This document shows, piece after piece, positions 21,301 through 30,993 of a stretch of DNA of 64,000 nt. The DNA comes from Strigamia acuminata (taxonomy: Eukaryota; Arthropoda; Chilopoda; Geophilomorpha; Linotaeniidae): positions 3,906,001 to 3,970,000 of the forward strand of contig OX442322.1 in assembly GCA_949358305.1 (NCBI GenBank), written 5' to 3'. A program made the position numbers and the translations under genes. Position 1 is the stretch's first letter. Each line of letters starts with the position of its first letter. The notes beneath the pieces are model-generated. The model worked only from the letters and a program-made list of their open reading frames with translations. It made no database searches and was not told where the DNA came from.

Positions 21301-22681
21301 GATAATAACCTTTGGTAAGGTCAAGAGACGTGAAATATTTTGCCTGATTTGTATTGTGGAGTAACAAATCAATACTTGGCATTTGTATAGCGTTAATTTC
21401 GGTGATTGCATTCAACCACCGATAATCGATACATAAACGATAAGTACCATTTGGTTTGGCTACGATCACTGGATGACTTATGTAAGGTCCAGTAGCTCTT
21501 TCGATCAAATTATCCGCTTCTAATTCTTCTACTAATTTAGTCATAATGGCTATTTTAGCAGGGTTATACATTCGAAATGGTTGTTTTTTCCACGTTACAT
21601 CCTTTTTAAAGGTGATCTTATGCTTTATTATGTTAGTACATCCGACTTTATCTCTAAAGACGTTCTTAACACTAGCAATTACTTCGCGTAATTTACTTTT
21701 TTCCTCATCTGAACAGTCACAATCCTTTACCAGCAATTCTTCCCAATTATCTGGCGTGTGTGTGGCTGTTGCGTTGTCAGTCAACACTTGTACTCGAGCT
21801 AAATTACAATTTAACTCGTCAGTTTCGTAGGGTGCAGTCCAGTCGGACTTGCTGTCGCAAGTAAATACAGCTCGTGCTGGATTTAAATTAATTTTGGTTC
21901 GGCGCATAAAATTATGTCCGATAATTAATCCACACACATTATTATCCAAAATGATAAAATTTATTGGTGTGAATTCTGCTCCATCTGCCCATTGTACACA
22001 CAAAGTAATTTGTCCTAGTGGAATATGAGTAACTCCAACTGCACAAACTCTCATGTGTTTTGGACAATCTTGTATGAAATCGGGAGATGCACAAGTTTTA
22101 CTTAGTAATTGCAACCCAATAAAACACTGTGTGGCTCCTGAGTCCATCAAAGCATTGTAGGTGAGTCCACCTATTGTAATTTTCATTCGGGGGTCGTCGA
22201 TGTGATTTCCCAATTTATTAATTCGTTCGATGCCATCTTTTCGTTTTAACTGATTCTCGTTAATGTAAGATTTTAATCTCGCAAATCTGGAGGATTTGGA
22301 GTCGGGATTCAAATTATCAATCATTGATTGTAAATTCTCGAATACTCCTCCACTAGAACTGGTGGATTCATCACGAATATTAAGATTGGATGTATCTTGT
22401 ATCAATCTAGCTAAAGATTCGTCCCCCTTATCTAGAGAAAACAGGTCGTCGTGAAAATTCAAGAACGGGTTTGCTGTCTCCTCTGCCGAAAAGGGCGTAT
22501 TTGACGCGATTTTAAACTTATAATTCCAGTTCCTTTTCCGTGTCTTCCGGTTAGGACGAGCACGCTTAATTTCTTTATCTTGAATAGTTAAATTATCCAA
22601 AGTTTCGGAAAGTGCTTGTTCCAAGTCTGGTGGTAAAATTCCTTCGGAATTATTAATAGGGGGCTCGAGGACCCCCGCCAC
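18389..22681 (-). CDS. pol: G2 Pol (protease, RT, RNase H, integrase)
   Basis: The frame has no ATG near its beginning and is best explained by -1 frameshifting from gag at 22684-22690; about 1430 residues are encoded after the shift. The aspartic protease motif DSGATQCF lies near residue 180. RT contains YRLCIDYRWLN, LDLTKGYYQV and YLDDVII (near 516). RNase H has TDASHDGLG (near 663). The integrase has a zinc segment (HGHPLSGH...CIHC, near 964) and D,D,E residues near 1037, 1097 and 1133, followed by a GPY/F-like module. It is uninterrupted. It converts the RNA into DNA and inserts it. There is no chromodomain, as in errantivirus-type gypsy elements. Confidence 0.95.
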   Translation of the reverse strand: MAGVLEPPINNSEGILPPDLEQALSETLDNLTIQDKEIKRARPNRKTRKRNWNYKFKIASNTPFSAEETANPFLNFHDDLFSLDKGDESLARLIQDTSNLNIRDESTSSSGGVFENLQSMIDNLNPDSKSSRFARLKSYINENQLKRKDGIERINKLGNHIDDPRMKITIGGLTYNALMDSGATQCFIGLQLLSKTCASPDFIQDCPKHMRVCAVGVTHIPLGQITLCVQWADGAEFTPINFIILDNNVCGLIIGHNFMRRTKINLNPARAVFTCDSKSDWTAPYETDELNCNLARVQVLTDNATATHTPDNWEELLVKDCDCSDEEKSKLREVIASVKNVFRDKVGCTNIIKHKITFKKDVTWKKQPFRMYNPAKIAIMTKLVEELEADNLIERATGPYISHPVIVAKPNGTYRLCIDYRWLNAITEINAIQMPSIDLLLHNTNQAKYFTSLDLTKGYYQVEMDEEDRQKTAFYTPKGNYQFVRMPFGLCNAPCTFQFLMERVMGEALYKHALVYLDDVIIFSTTWEKHLEHIKDVLERLDKANLSVNKEKSKFGKTTLKFLGHLITPTGLAPDPDKIVSVRKYPTPKNSKDIQRFHGLSNFFRKFIPEHAKIARPLTSMMHDKAVFEWGEEQEKAFETIKNILCDETQVLLMPDMMKPFVILTDASHDGLGSVLCQDVEFFDEGKREMIMTPRPVAYASRVLRGAEVRYSTPELECLAVVWAVDKFRPYIEYTTFTLESDAEALKWLMGTPEPSGRFGRWAIKLQCGAFKIKYRRGTQNQVADAFSRAPLEIEDIPENDYCEPIEITQFWPEWDGNREIIRRNNREDCQFLTNVQLHFDYSKLLYNTLEKGEKMDEATEETLFSALTEVLKEVPPTREEIIKAQLADKECRIIIDHLKRDEIEQRKFKKTKEWMKAVQGYQLDFQEENGNEMLIYFKPTFEEELNDSGNGFKAVIPPSLVRRVLFACHGHPLSGHAGMSKTLERAKLIYYWPKMNKDTRNYVRSCIHCQQYKPCQHKKHRASYTPHNMSYPWEVICIDLMGPKPTGRSQYRFVLVIIDQCTKWVELFPLSKASSESIVNRLGEVIHRWGYPKKIVSDNGSQFISTIYEEFCKKHNIRMAHVSPYHAQANPTERANRDIKIMLALYSDIHSHWPRFLNEFAFASRTAKSEATGATPFLLNTGRNVPLPFDPRIIQHANAFDKNNPEEYVYNLLGILRRAHQEMHLRIQANYERHDKIHRNKFHICEYTVGDLVWKATHILSNKEKGITKGFAEKRDGPWEITEVLPGGAYKLRKLVDGSIEPSINTDDLSPYIPSYPIETWTLDQKSGRVENHPNPDWMNESSTVNNSSELNNQELGNNSANMELDPEEVTTPASKESDIVVNNPKHDYNLRKRKRSCELSQLQPRTKRISTTDQECTTDFIHLIQDRR

Positions 22682-25017
22682 TAGTTTTTTGGAACCGGTG
22701 GGGTTTCAGTAATTGGTGCCGTAGTAGCGTTCTTCGGGTCTAAGAATTTACTAAATAAATCCGACACTGTCTTACTTATCGTTGTTTGCATACTGTTATT
22801 CATATCAGTTTTTAACTCTTCCATTTTTTGATCAATAGCTTCGGCAGTTACCCAATTTTGGCGTGGTCGCTTAAATTCGTTCGGCTGCTGATTAGCGCTA
22901 TTGTTATTGGAATTATTATTTCCAGGGAAATTATTGCTAAATTTTCGCTTTGGAAGCAGAGGACATTCTCTTTTGAAATGACCTGGTTGTTTACAATGAA
23001 AACATTTCCCTGTCTGATTTTCCGACATGGCACATAATAAATTATCCATTGATACATTATTCTCTGTCAACTCATTGACTTCCATTATTTCTTCTTCCGG
23101 CTCTATTTCCATCATTTGAGTGGATCGAGCCGAAGGTCTCATATTTTTGGTATCTTTAGAATACTTCTGGTTGTTAGATACCACTTTATCAATTTCCTTG
23201 GAATTCTCTGTACGGATTCTTTGGGGTTCAAAGAGTGCTCTATTCGTTCGTACGAATTGAAAGATTTTGTCTACTGACTCGCTCCTGTACAGATTTCGAT
23301 CGATTAATCTATTGTAACTCGTCCAATTCAGGTTGTCGAAAAGTGTGGCAACATTTCCTCTTTCGGAATACGATCCTTGGGCTTTAGTGAATCTGACTAG
23401 AAATTCATATAAAGGTTCATCGTCTCCTTGGATTACTTTTCGTAAATTTCGGAGTCGAGTAGTTGGAATCATGTCGAATTCTTCACGAAATAATTCTACG
23501 AAGGTTTCCCAGTTGGTAAACTTGGTTTTATTCTCGTCATACCATTGTTGGGCTAATCCGGACAAATAGGTGGGAATACCTTGATTAACCATTTCGTCCA
23601 GAGTTAATCCCTTTGAAATAGCTACAGTTTTAGCTACTGATAAAAATTTATCTATATCCTCCTGTTTTCCATCGAAAACTGGAAGGTCTTGTCCTTTGAA
23701 AAAGACTTTACTGGGTCCTGGATTATTAGATCGTTGCGGCCCAGTTGTTTGTTGAGTTTGAACGAATGTATCTATTCGACTATCCAATTGTTTTTGGAAT
23801 TGGGCGGCCATATTTTGTTGCATTTTCAAAATATAGTCAAATGAAATATTAGTTCCGTCAGAGGGAAGTCTAGTTTCTGTAGAACTTTCTGCCGAGAAAT
23901 GTGAGCTTGGAATGTCATCGGTAGATGCACGTGACGGATTTGTCTGGTCTCGGGGTTCACTACCATGGCTAGCCCGAGTGGACGCCGCGAGATTTAGCCG
24001 GATGCTTTCCTGTAAGGTTTTCTCCCGCTTGCGTTGATTGTCTTCAATTCTGTTCACTTCCGCCCACTTCTTATTGTATTGATCTTGTTGCTTTTGGAAC
24101 TTTTCATCGTGTTCCTGTCGCCATTGAGCCCGTAATTGATTAATTAGAATTTTATCGTTTTTGTCTATCGACTTACGAACTTCGTTTTGATTGACAACTT
24201 CTCCTTCAAGTTTATCTTGGCGAATCTTTTCGTCGTTAATCTGTTTTTGATTAATTGCTTCCAGCCTAATTCGTTCCTTTTCCACTTCGTCTAATCTCAA
24301 TTGTTCTTGTCGAGTTTGAGGTAAGACTGGAGATGGTAGTGGAGATAATTTCCGTCGAATGGCGGATTTATTGCCTCGCCCTCTAGGGGTTTGTTTGGCA
24401 AAATGTCTCGTCCCATTCTCCGTATAAATATGTGGATTGGGTTGCTTTTTAGCATTTTCAGGTTGAAAAGTTGAAAAATTGGATCCTCCTACCTCCGAAA
24501 TACTTGGAGTATTGTGGTAACTGGCGTTGCGGGAGTGAGGAGTTCTATTTCCTAAACTGGACTGATCAAGCGATTCCTTGCTTGATGTTCGAAATAATTC
24601 TCGAATATCTTGGTTACGAACCGACGGAGTTTTAATTCTTGCTTGATCCCCCAACTTACGTTGTGGAGTTTTAGATCGTGATCGGTTTTCTTCAGACAGA
24701 TCTCTTGGCGACGGGATTGGGTCCTTTCCAGAATTATGGTTCGCCGAACTCTCCTTCGAAAGTTCTGCTCGTTTTTCCGGAGTTGGATTAATACGTATGT
24801 TACGTAACGCCCGCTTCGTCACAAATTCAGAAGCTTCGATTATGGTTTTGAACTGAGTTCTATCTAGTTCGTAATGCGTACAAAACTGTGTGAGTTCATC
24901 GGGAATCATTTCCGTTTGGTCACAAAGTTTTACATAACTTGAATCCAAGCTAACTATTTCTTCTACGGCCTTTTCTTCAGCCACTTTTTCTTCGTTAGGA
25001 AGATTGTTTGGATCCAT
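22681..25017 (-). CDS. gag: G2 Gag
   Basis: ATG at 25017 (MDPNNLPNEE) to TAG at 22683-22681; 778 residues, long for a gypsy Gag. The N-terminal third is polar, with a serine/arginine/proline-rich stretch. A long charged segment at about residues 245-345, rich in Q, K, E and R, should form a coiled coil. The retrotransposon capsid region follows (WYDENKTKFTNWETFVELFREEF, near 490-520). A single CCHC nucleocapsid knuckle (CFHCKQPGHFKREC) lies near 670-683, then asparagine-rich sequence. The stop codon is directly preceded by a slippery heptamer feeding pol. Confidence 0.93.
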   Translation of the reverse strand: MDPNNLPNEEKVAEEKAVEEIVSLDSSYVKLCDQTEMIPDELTQFCTHYELDRTQFKTIIEASEFVTKRALRNIRINPTPEKRAELSKESSANHNSGKDPIPSPRDLSEENRSRSKTPQRKLGDQARIKTPSVRNQDIRELFRTSSKESLDQSSLGNRTPHSRNASYHNTPSISEVGGSNFSTFQPENAKKQPNPHIYTENGTRHFAKQTPRGRGNKSAIRRKLSPLPSPVLPQTRQEQLRLDEVEKERIRLEAINQKQINDEKIRQDKLEGEVVNQNEVRKSIDKNDKILINQLRAQWRQEHDEKFQKQQDQYNKKWAEVNRIEDNQRKREKTLQESIRLNLAASTRASHGSEPRDQTNPSRASTDDIPSSHFSAESSTETRLPSDGTNISFDYILKMQQNMAAQFQKQLDSRIDTFVQTQQTTGPQRSNNPGPSKVFFKGQDLPVFDGKQEDIDKFLSVAKTVAISKGLTLDEMVNQGIPTYLSGLAQQWYDENKTKFTNWETFVELFREEFDMIPTTRLRNLRKVIQGDDEPLYEFLVRFTKAQGSYSERGNVATLFDNLNWTSYNRLIDRNLYRSESVDKIFQFVRTNRALFEPQRIRTENSKEIDKVVSNNQKYSKDTKNMRPSARSTQMMEIEPEEEIMEVNELTENNVSMDNLLCAMSENQTGKCFHCKQPGHFKRECPLLPKRKFSNNFPGNNNSNNNSANQQPNEFKRPRQNWVTAEAIDQKMEELKTDMNNSMQTTISKTVSDLFSKFLDPKNATTAPITETPPVPKN
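22684..22690 (-). promoter_or_regulatory. -1 ribosomal frameshift heptamer of G2
   Basis: On the minus strand the gag frame reads CCA AAA AAC TAG, giving the classical slippery heptamer A AAA AAC in the right phase, directly before the gag stop. A one-base slip back enters the pol frame. I did not resolve a downstream pseudoknot. Confidence 0.8.
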
Positions 25018-25824
25018 TTTATAAAAATATAATTGAATCGGTCTTTTTTACTATTTTAGCGGTGGAAAACTTCGAATCGTAACTAGAATCGGATGGCGCA
25101 GTCAGGATGGTTACTGAAACACGTCTGCTGGTCTGGTCTGGAAGCGAATGATCTCAATCTGATCTGGCTCTCCTTTAATAGCAAGGGGCTGGGGATCCTT
25201 AGATCACCTAGTTCCTGATTGGCTGGTTCGTTATCAACTGATTGTATAACGAACGTATCATTTTCGTCATCAGTTCTCTACTAAGTCCGTTCTTTTCGAC
25301 TTTTAGTCTTTACCGATAAAATAAAATTCCTTCGAGAGATTATTTGTAAATATTCCCAAAATTATATATTTCATAAAAATAAAATAAATTCACTTTCAAC
25401 CTTTGTCAATTGTTTCCAATTATTATATCTTCTCCTTAATACTGGATTTTACTTTGAAGTTCCATATTCTGCAAGTTTTCTTTGTCTTGCGATTCGTTAA
25501 ACATGTTTAAACTTGTCTTACTTTTACTTTTTCACGGAAAAATAAAGTAAATATCAAAATATAACTATTCTGTGTTTTATATCCATCAAATTCTCCGAAG
25601 CTTTAGTTTTTAAATACTTCGATTAAATCTATCTCAACCATCGTGTGATAGATTTAGAATTCCTGGTTGCAATTCCTTCGTCCAGAATTGTATTATTCAT
25701 TTTCTTCGAGAAAACAGAATGTACTTTCTAAAACTGCAATTTGTAAAATTTATTTACAAATTTTTTAGCCTTATTTATCTCAAAAAAATTCACTTTTACA
25801 ATTCAATCGAATTAATTGCAACCT
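25018..25824 (-). other. G2 5' leader
   Basis: About 800 bases between the primer binding site and the gag ATG, with no supportable ORF. Confidence 0.55.
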
Positions 25825-25843
25825 AATCTCGGTGGGACCTCCA
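25825..25843 (-). other. G2 primer binding site (tRNA-Gln-like)
   Basis: Two bases from the 5' LTR the minus strand reads TGGAGGTCCCACCGAGATT. From memory this is complementary to the 3' end of a metazoan tRNA-Gln; a tRNA search would settle it. Confidence 0.65.
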
Positions 25844-25845
25844 CG

Positions 25846-27589
25846 TGTGACGGTGACGACCACAACTCCCATTTAACAATGGTACCGGGAAGAGATCGCA
25901 ATAAATAAACAGTGAATACAATACGAGATAAATACAAGACAGTTTATTGTTGGTAAACAATAATATCAAGGCTAAATTATACATAGGACTAATGCCGACA
26001 TTTGGCAAGTTAAATCAGCTATTAAACTATACAAAGAATTGGCCAACTGGCCCTAGAATAATATCACTACGGGTCTGGAATATGGGAGCGGTTTCCCCAT
26101 CGCTCGACCTGATTATAGATGTCATCTTAAGCCGGATGGCTGTGTCCTGGAGTCCGATACGGCTTCGCTGGTTTCCTTGGTTCGCTGTGTAAACTATCGC
26201 ACGTCGATAAATCGAATGATCTGAGCATTGCGGTTGACTTTGTCTGCACCGCCACAACTTTGGGAGGATATTGGTGTAAGTAAATGTATTCATTTACTTA
26301 TCAATATTCCACTTATGAATTATATTTAATTCATATCGTTGTGAATTCTTATTTAGATATTTCGGGAATAAGTTGTCGTCAACTTATCGGTTATATTGAG
26401 TTCAATATGAGATTAAGTCTTCTGACTTGATTTTGGTCCAACTGGTTGTCGAGTTTAAGTTTTGCTGTTATAAATAAAATGAAGATTAAGCTTCCCGTCG
26501 CAACACACAATTGCCATCGATTAGAATATACGCCTTGCCATGCAGAACGGTATCAAGCGTCCCCGGCGTCGCAGCACGGTCGTCCATCGAGTGGTTGACG
26601 GTACCACGTACACAGGGGTCGATAGCTCGCGGCTCCGCACAGCAGTTTTATCTCTCGCGGTACTAATAATAGACCGACTGCTTTGGCATCGAATACCATG
26701 AGAATCAGCTTGCCAAACACTTGGTGCTACTCGTGGTTACTGTAAAACAGACTGCTTTGGCACCATCAGGTGAAGGAACCGATTCTCAACAATACCGATG
26801 CTACTCGTGGTAACGGAATACGTTCATACCGAAAAAGACAACTTGGTCCTGTCCGGAGGATACTGAATTGCACAACGGCGGGTTCTCCTTCGGCGTCGCA
26901 ACCGTAGACTGTAACATTTATGCAACATAATAATCCCAGCACTTCGACTTCAATTGCCGGCGGTGGCATGATTCTGTAGAATCATGCAACGGTTCTTTGC
27001 GAATAAATCAACAAAGAACCAAAAGGTTTTTTACGTGAACAACGAATCATACTTCTTAAGTAACAATACCAAACAGAAATAATCAAACAGAGCTGCCGGA
27101 TGGCCGGTTGTTTGGGTTTATATAACCTGACTGGATTAGAGATTAATCCAATCAACCAATTGGAACATGGGTTCCACGAATCCCTCCAATCCCGTATCGC
27201 CGGAAGTGGATACGGAGGAGCAATATGCTAATTCACACCACAACCGGAACTGGATACCCAGGACCGGAAATGGATCCACCAATCACATCGATCGGTTGAT
27301 CGATGGATTATCAAATCTCCATTTCTGCTGAACTAGAGATTCCCATCACTTAGTGTGAACAATAATTATTAATATATATTTATATTAATCCTAATAAAGT
27401 GTCGTTTCATACAAATAAATATATTCTTATATTTATTTACCAGTTTTCTTAACTCGCAATTCGAATTTACCGCTGAATTATAATCGCGCCATCTAGTGGC
27501 GACTCGGAGCATTGACAAATGCGGGTTTCGCAAAAAAACACTTAAAATTCGGCCGTGTTATTAATAAATAGCACTTATAAACCGTCATA
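25846..27589 (-). repeat. G2 5' LTR
   Basis: 1744 bp. TATA box at 27117-27124 and CTCF-consensus match at 27486-27499, minus strand. It is followed by the ACTT duplicate. Confidence 0.95.
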
Positions 27590-27593
27590 ACTT

Positions 27594-27864
27594 CGCGATT
27601 CGACAGTCATTGCATGCCAAGTCCCGGCTGACTTCCACTGGTTCCATGCCATAGACTTGTTCATTTGCTGCCAGTAGACGCATGGCGTTGGTATGGAGAT
27701 GGCCAAGACGACTATGCCACAACCCAGTTGCATCTTTCTTCGCTGTCGGCGCAGCAAAAGGTTCCTTTTTGAGCGGAGGAACCGATTTGCCAGGGGATGA
27801 CGTCGGGATTGACTGAATGACGTCGGCGTAGGATGGAGTGGGAGGAGGGAGCTGGGTTTGTGCA
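27594..27864 (-). pseudogene. Copia B integrase N-terminus, beyond G2
   Basis: One minus-strand frame encodes the protease-integrase linker and the integrase zinc region, with GLWHSRLGHLHT and a CNDC pair. It runs directly into the 13936-14351 fragment once G2 is removed. At 27865 it is cut by the 5' LTR of copia C. Confidence 0.75.
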
Positions 27865-28047
27865 TGTTAATGTAATTTGCTATCTCGATAAGAGATGGCA
27901 CTCTTCTCTGTTTAATTTTATGTATCACCACCTGGTGACAATTTGTTTTATTCATCACTATTAAAGTCTCCAAGATGGCGACCTACATGGCCGTGTGTGT
28001 TTCTTCACCTGACAACACTTCTAGAGATATAAATATAAGCGCCAACA
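27865..28047 (+). repeat. C 5' LTR
   Basis: Begins TGTTAATG and ends GCCAACA just before the primer site; 183 bp. It carries a CACCACCTGGTG palindrome (27926-27937) and CCAAGATGGC (27970-27979). No second copy is in the window, so the left edge rests on the TG end and on where B stops. Confidence 0.7.
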
Positions 28048-28049
28048 AA

Positions 28050-28063
28050 GGTTATGGGTCCAG
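28050..28063 (+). other. C primer binding site (internal tRNA-iMet type)
   Basis: GGTTATGGGTCCAG lies two bases after the LTR, the same class of site as in copia A and Drosophila copia. Confidence 0.7.
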
Positions 28064-28332
28064 ATACGCATTCTAGAAGACTTCAGGCGAGTTTGTGTGA
28101 AGAATTACGACAGTGAAGAACCAAATCGAGTTCGGGACGAGGAATTATCGCGAGTTCGAGGCGAGGAATTATCGCGAGTCACGCCCCTTCACCTTCATGT
28201 CTAAATACGAACAATTAGCGAGGAAAAACGGACAAAATTGTGATATCTTTCAGTTTGTGGACAATTTGACATTCGAGTGTGATTATTTCGTGTTTATTAA
28301 CTCTTGTTATTTTGTTTTTCACGGTTTACGCC

Positions 28333-30374
28333 ATGGATAAGATACCGGATATGTTCAAATTTTCACCACTAGATGGCCTAAATTACGAGGCATGGAAAAG
28401 CGACATGAAGATGTTATTAGCGGCACAAACGCTCACCGATCACATTGATAAGGACACAAAGACTCCGACAGATCCAACCGAGCTTAAAGATTTCACAGCA
28501 AAGAAGAATAAAGCGATGGGTTATATTTATTACGGAATAAAGCGTGAAATCCGGGATTTATTGCGAAGTGCAGGTAAAGAAGATCCTTTAACTGCATGGG
28601 ATTACCTCGCCGAGATGTATGAACCAAAATCGCGTGCCCGGATTGCAATGTTGCGGAAAAATTTCGTATCAATGACGTTTAAAACCGGAGAGCACATGAA
28701 GACATTCATCAGCAGAGTTGAAAATGCCGCAGCTCAATTAAAAGATGCAGGAAGGAAAATCGATGATGATGAGATTGCTTTTCAACTTATTCAGGATCTC
28801 CCAACTGAATATGACGTGGTTGTGAAGATGATTTATGCATGGGATAACACAAAATTCACTACAAAGGATGTAAAGTCGATTTTGATTAGTGAAGCAGGCC
28901 GGATGCGGTTGATGACAACGCCACCACCTAAGAACGACTCAGAAGTTATGACTAGTTCAACGGTTCAACAGCGTGGATCACCATCACCTGGCTACACGTG
29001 TTATCGATGTGGCCAACCAGGCCATTTCATTCGTGATTGCACCCAGGCACCGTCACATTACAAAAAAGCTCGTGCTGGGCATAACACAAGATCCCGAGGA
29101 CGAAAATCGAGAGGCCGACAAAGCACATCCTCAAATGAACGACCAACGGCAGGGTTTCCGGGCGTTTTTGACGTCATGACAGTATCCAATCAACCGCCAT
29201 CAACACCGACGATCCCATGGCAACAATGGACCTGGGACAGCGCTTGTGGCGCCCATTTATGCAACGATAAGAAGTGGTTTCAAGAATTACGAATAATAAA
29301 ACTATGAATTCCTATTATGGACAATTTCAAGTAACAAGAATAGGAACTGTTATGTTTCGTCATCAAGTAGACGGAAAAGAACGACATACGGTATTGCAAC
29401 GTGTCGGTTACGCACCCAGTGGTCGGAGAAATTTAATTTCCGGATTCCAAGTCGACACTTGCGGTTACACTTGAAAAGGTGGCGGGAAGTGTATAGAAGT
29501 TTATGATAAAACTGGCACTTCTGTTTTACGCTTTACCGGGGCGAATGGACTTTACAATTTGTCTGCACAGTTACCGGAAGTAAACAATACATCAGTTTTG
29601 AAGACGTACGCAAATGTTGTATCCGAGGAACAAAAGGAATCACAAACCGAAAATTGCAGTCACGACCTCGAATTGTGGCATCGTCGATTGGCACATTTAA
29701 ATGTAAGAACAGTCGCTGAAATGTCCAAATCTGGGGCAGTTAAAGGAATGCCAAGCTTGCCGCGAGGAAATTTGTATTGCGAAGACTGCAAATTAACGAA
29801 AATGCGACGTCCGACAAGGAAAGCTTTCCCGTCCATATTGACCAAGAATTTGATGGAGATTGTTCACGCAGACATTTGAGGACCAACAGGTTATCCCTCC
29901 CCGTCCGGATTCAAATATTTTCTCGCAATCGTAGAAGATTATTCTCGATGGACGTCGGTCTACGCCCTTAAGCATAAGTGGGAAGCTTTTGATAAGATTA
30001 AAGACTTTATAACTGAAGCGGAATGTCAAACAGGACATCGGGTTAAGGCAATTAAAACCGACGACAGGTTGGAATTTTGTTCGCGCAAGATGTCAGAGCA
30101 TTTGACATCATTGGGTATTCAACATTTACGTACGAATACGTACTCACCATTCCAAAATGGAACAGCAGAACGATTTAACCAGACGGCACTTCAAGCAATT
30201 CGCGTAACACGTAAGCAGGCGAATTTACCACCAGGGTTCTGGGTTGAACTCTTGCATGCTTATGTTTATTTGCAGAATCGCACACCACAGAAGTTACTGC
30301 ACTGGAAAACGCCATATGAAATAAGGAAAGGATCACCACCGAATATATCGTATATCCGAAAGATTGGCAGTATG
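28333..30374 (+). pseudogene. gag-pol: C gag-pol, first part
   Basis: ATG at 28333 (MDKIPDMFKF). A UBN2-like Gag and a CCHC knuckle (CYRCGQPGHFIRDC) are open to the protease motif DSACGAHLC. A frameshift follows near 29290, a TGA at 29472-29474, and a TGA at 29877-29879 where copia integrases have Trp after the first catalytic Asp. Further visible parts are the integrase zinc region (WHRRLAH...CEDC), KTDDRLEFC and NGTAERFN. D interrupts it at 30375 in the integrase C-terminal part. It is not functional. Confidence 0.85.
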
Positions 30375-30947
30375 TGTGGTGGTATGCTGCAAAAACAGCA
30401 CAGACTAGGCAGTGGAAACGCTTAAAAATAAGCCAACACGTACGATATAGCACGCACGAGACGTGCGGCGCGTCGTCTACGCGAATTCGAGCCGGTTCTG
30501 GTCAAATTTGCGTGGTGTCTGCACTTATCTACGTGCAGACACGAGAAACAAGTTATTTATAAACAAAATAAACGATTTATTAACCTAAAACTTACGAAAA
30601 CAGGATTGAAATGCACAGGAGCACACTTAGCAGTGTGCGTCGCCATCTTGGAATAAAAGGCAGTGCGCTCTGGTGACAGAAGCGAGCGACACACAGGTAT
30701 AAACAGATAGGCGATGCATGATGCCCAGTGTGTTAAGACACAGTTAATGCAGGCACCATGCATTTCCCTTACAATATATAATAAATATACGGAAATATAC
30801 TGGTAACAACCAGTTAAGTAGGAAATAAACACTAAATCATTTGGGGAAAGAAAATATAATAACCGATGATGTGAAAAAGTCCAGGTAGCGTCATTACGCA
30901 TCGAAAAAGTGTTAAATAAACGTCCGAAGTGGTTTCAAGGACCAACA
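30375..30947 (-). repeat. D 3' LTR
   Basis: 573 bp, element sense TGTTGGTCC...ACCACCACA. Minus-strand CCAAGATGGC at 30642-30651 and a GTAAGT donor-like site at 30590-30595. Confidence 0.95.
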
Positions 30948-30959
30948 ATTCCCTCCTTC
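30948..30959 (-). other. D polypurine tract
   Basis: The minus strand reads GAAGGAGGGAAT next to the 3' LTR. Confidence 0.65.
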
Positions 30960-30993
30960 GATGTGCAATGTCGATATTAACAGTTCGATGAAA

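Larger units (their letters stand above)
14352..27589 (-). mobile_element. Ty3/gypsy element G2, complete with LTRs
   Basis: Two LTRs of equal length (1744 bp) flank leader, gag, pol and a deleted ORF3, all on the minus strand. The target duplication is ACTT at 14348-14351 and 27590-27593; 4 bp is usual for gypsy. The insertion splits the B integrase frame exactly. LTRs show no difference by eye, so the insertion is young. Gag and pol are open; ORF3 is not. Confidence 0.96.

Noticed and set aside
30374-30562. 62-residue plus-strand ORF repeated at 36622
   Set aside because: It lies wholly in the D LTRs and reflects the repeat, not a gene.
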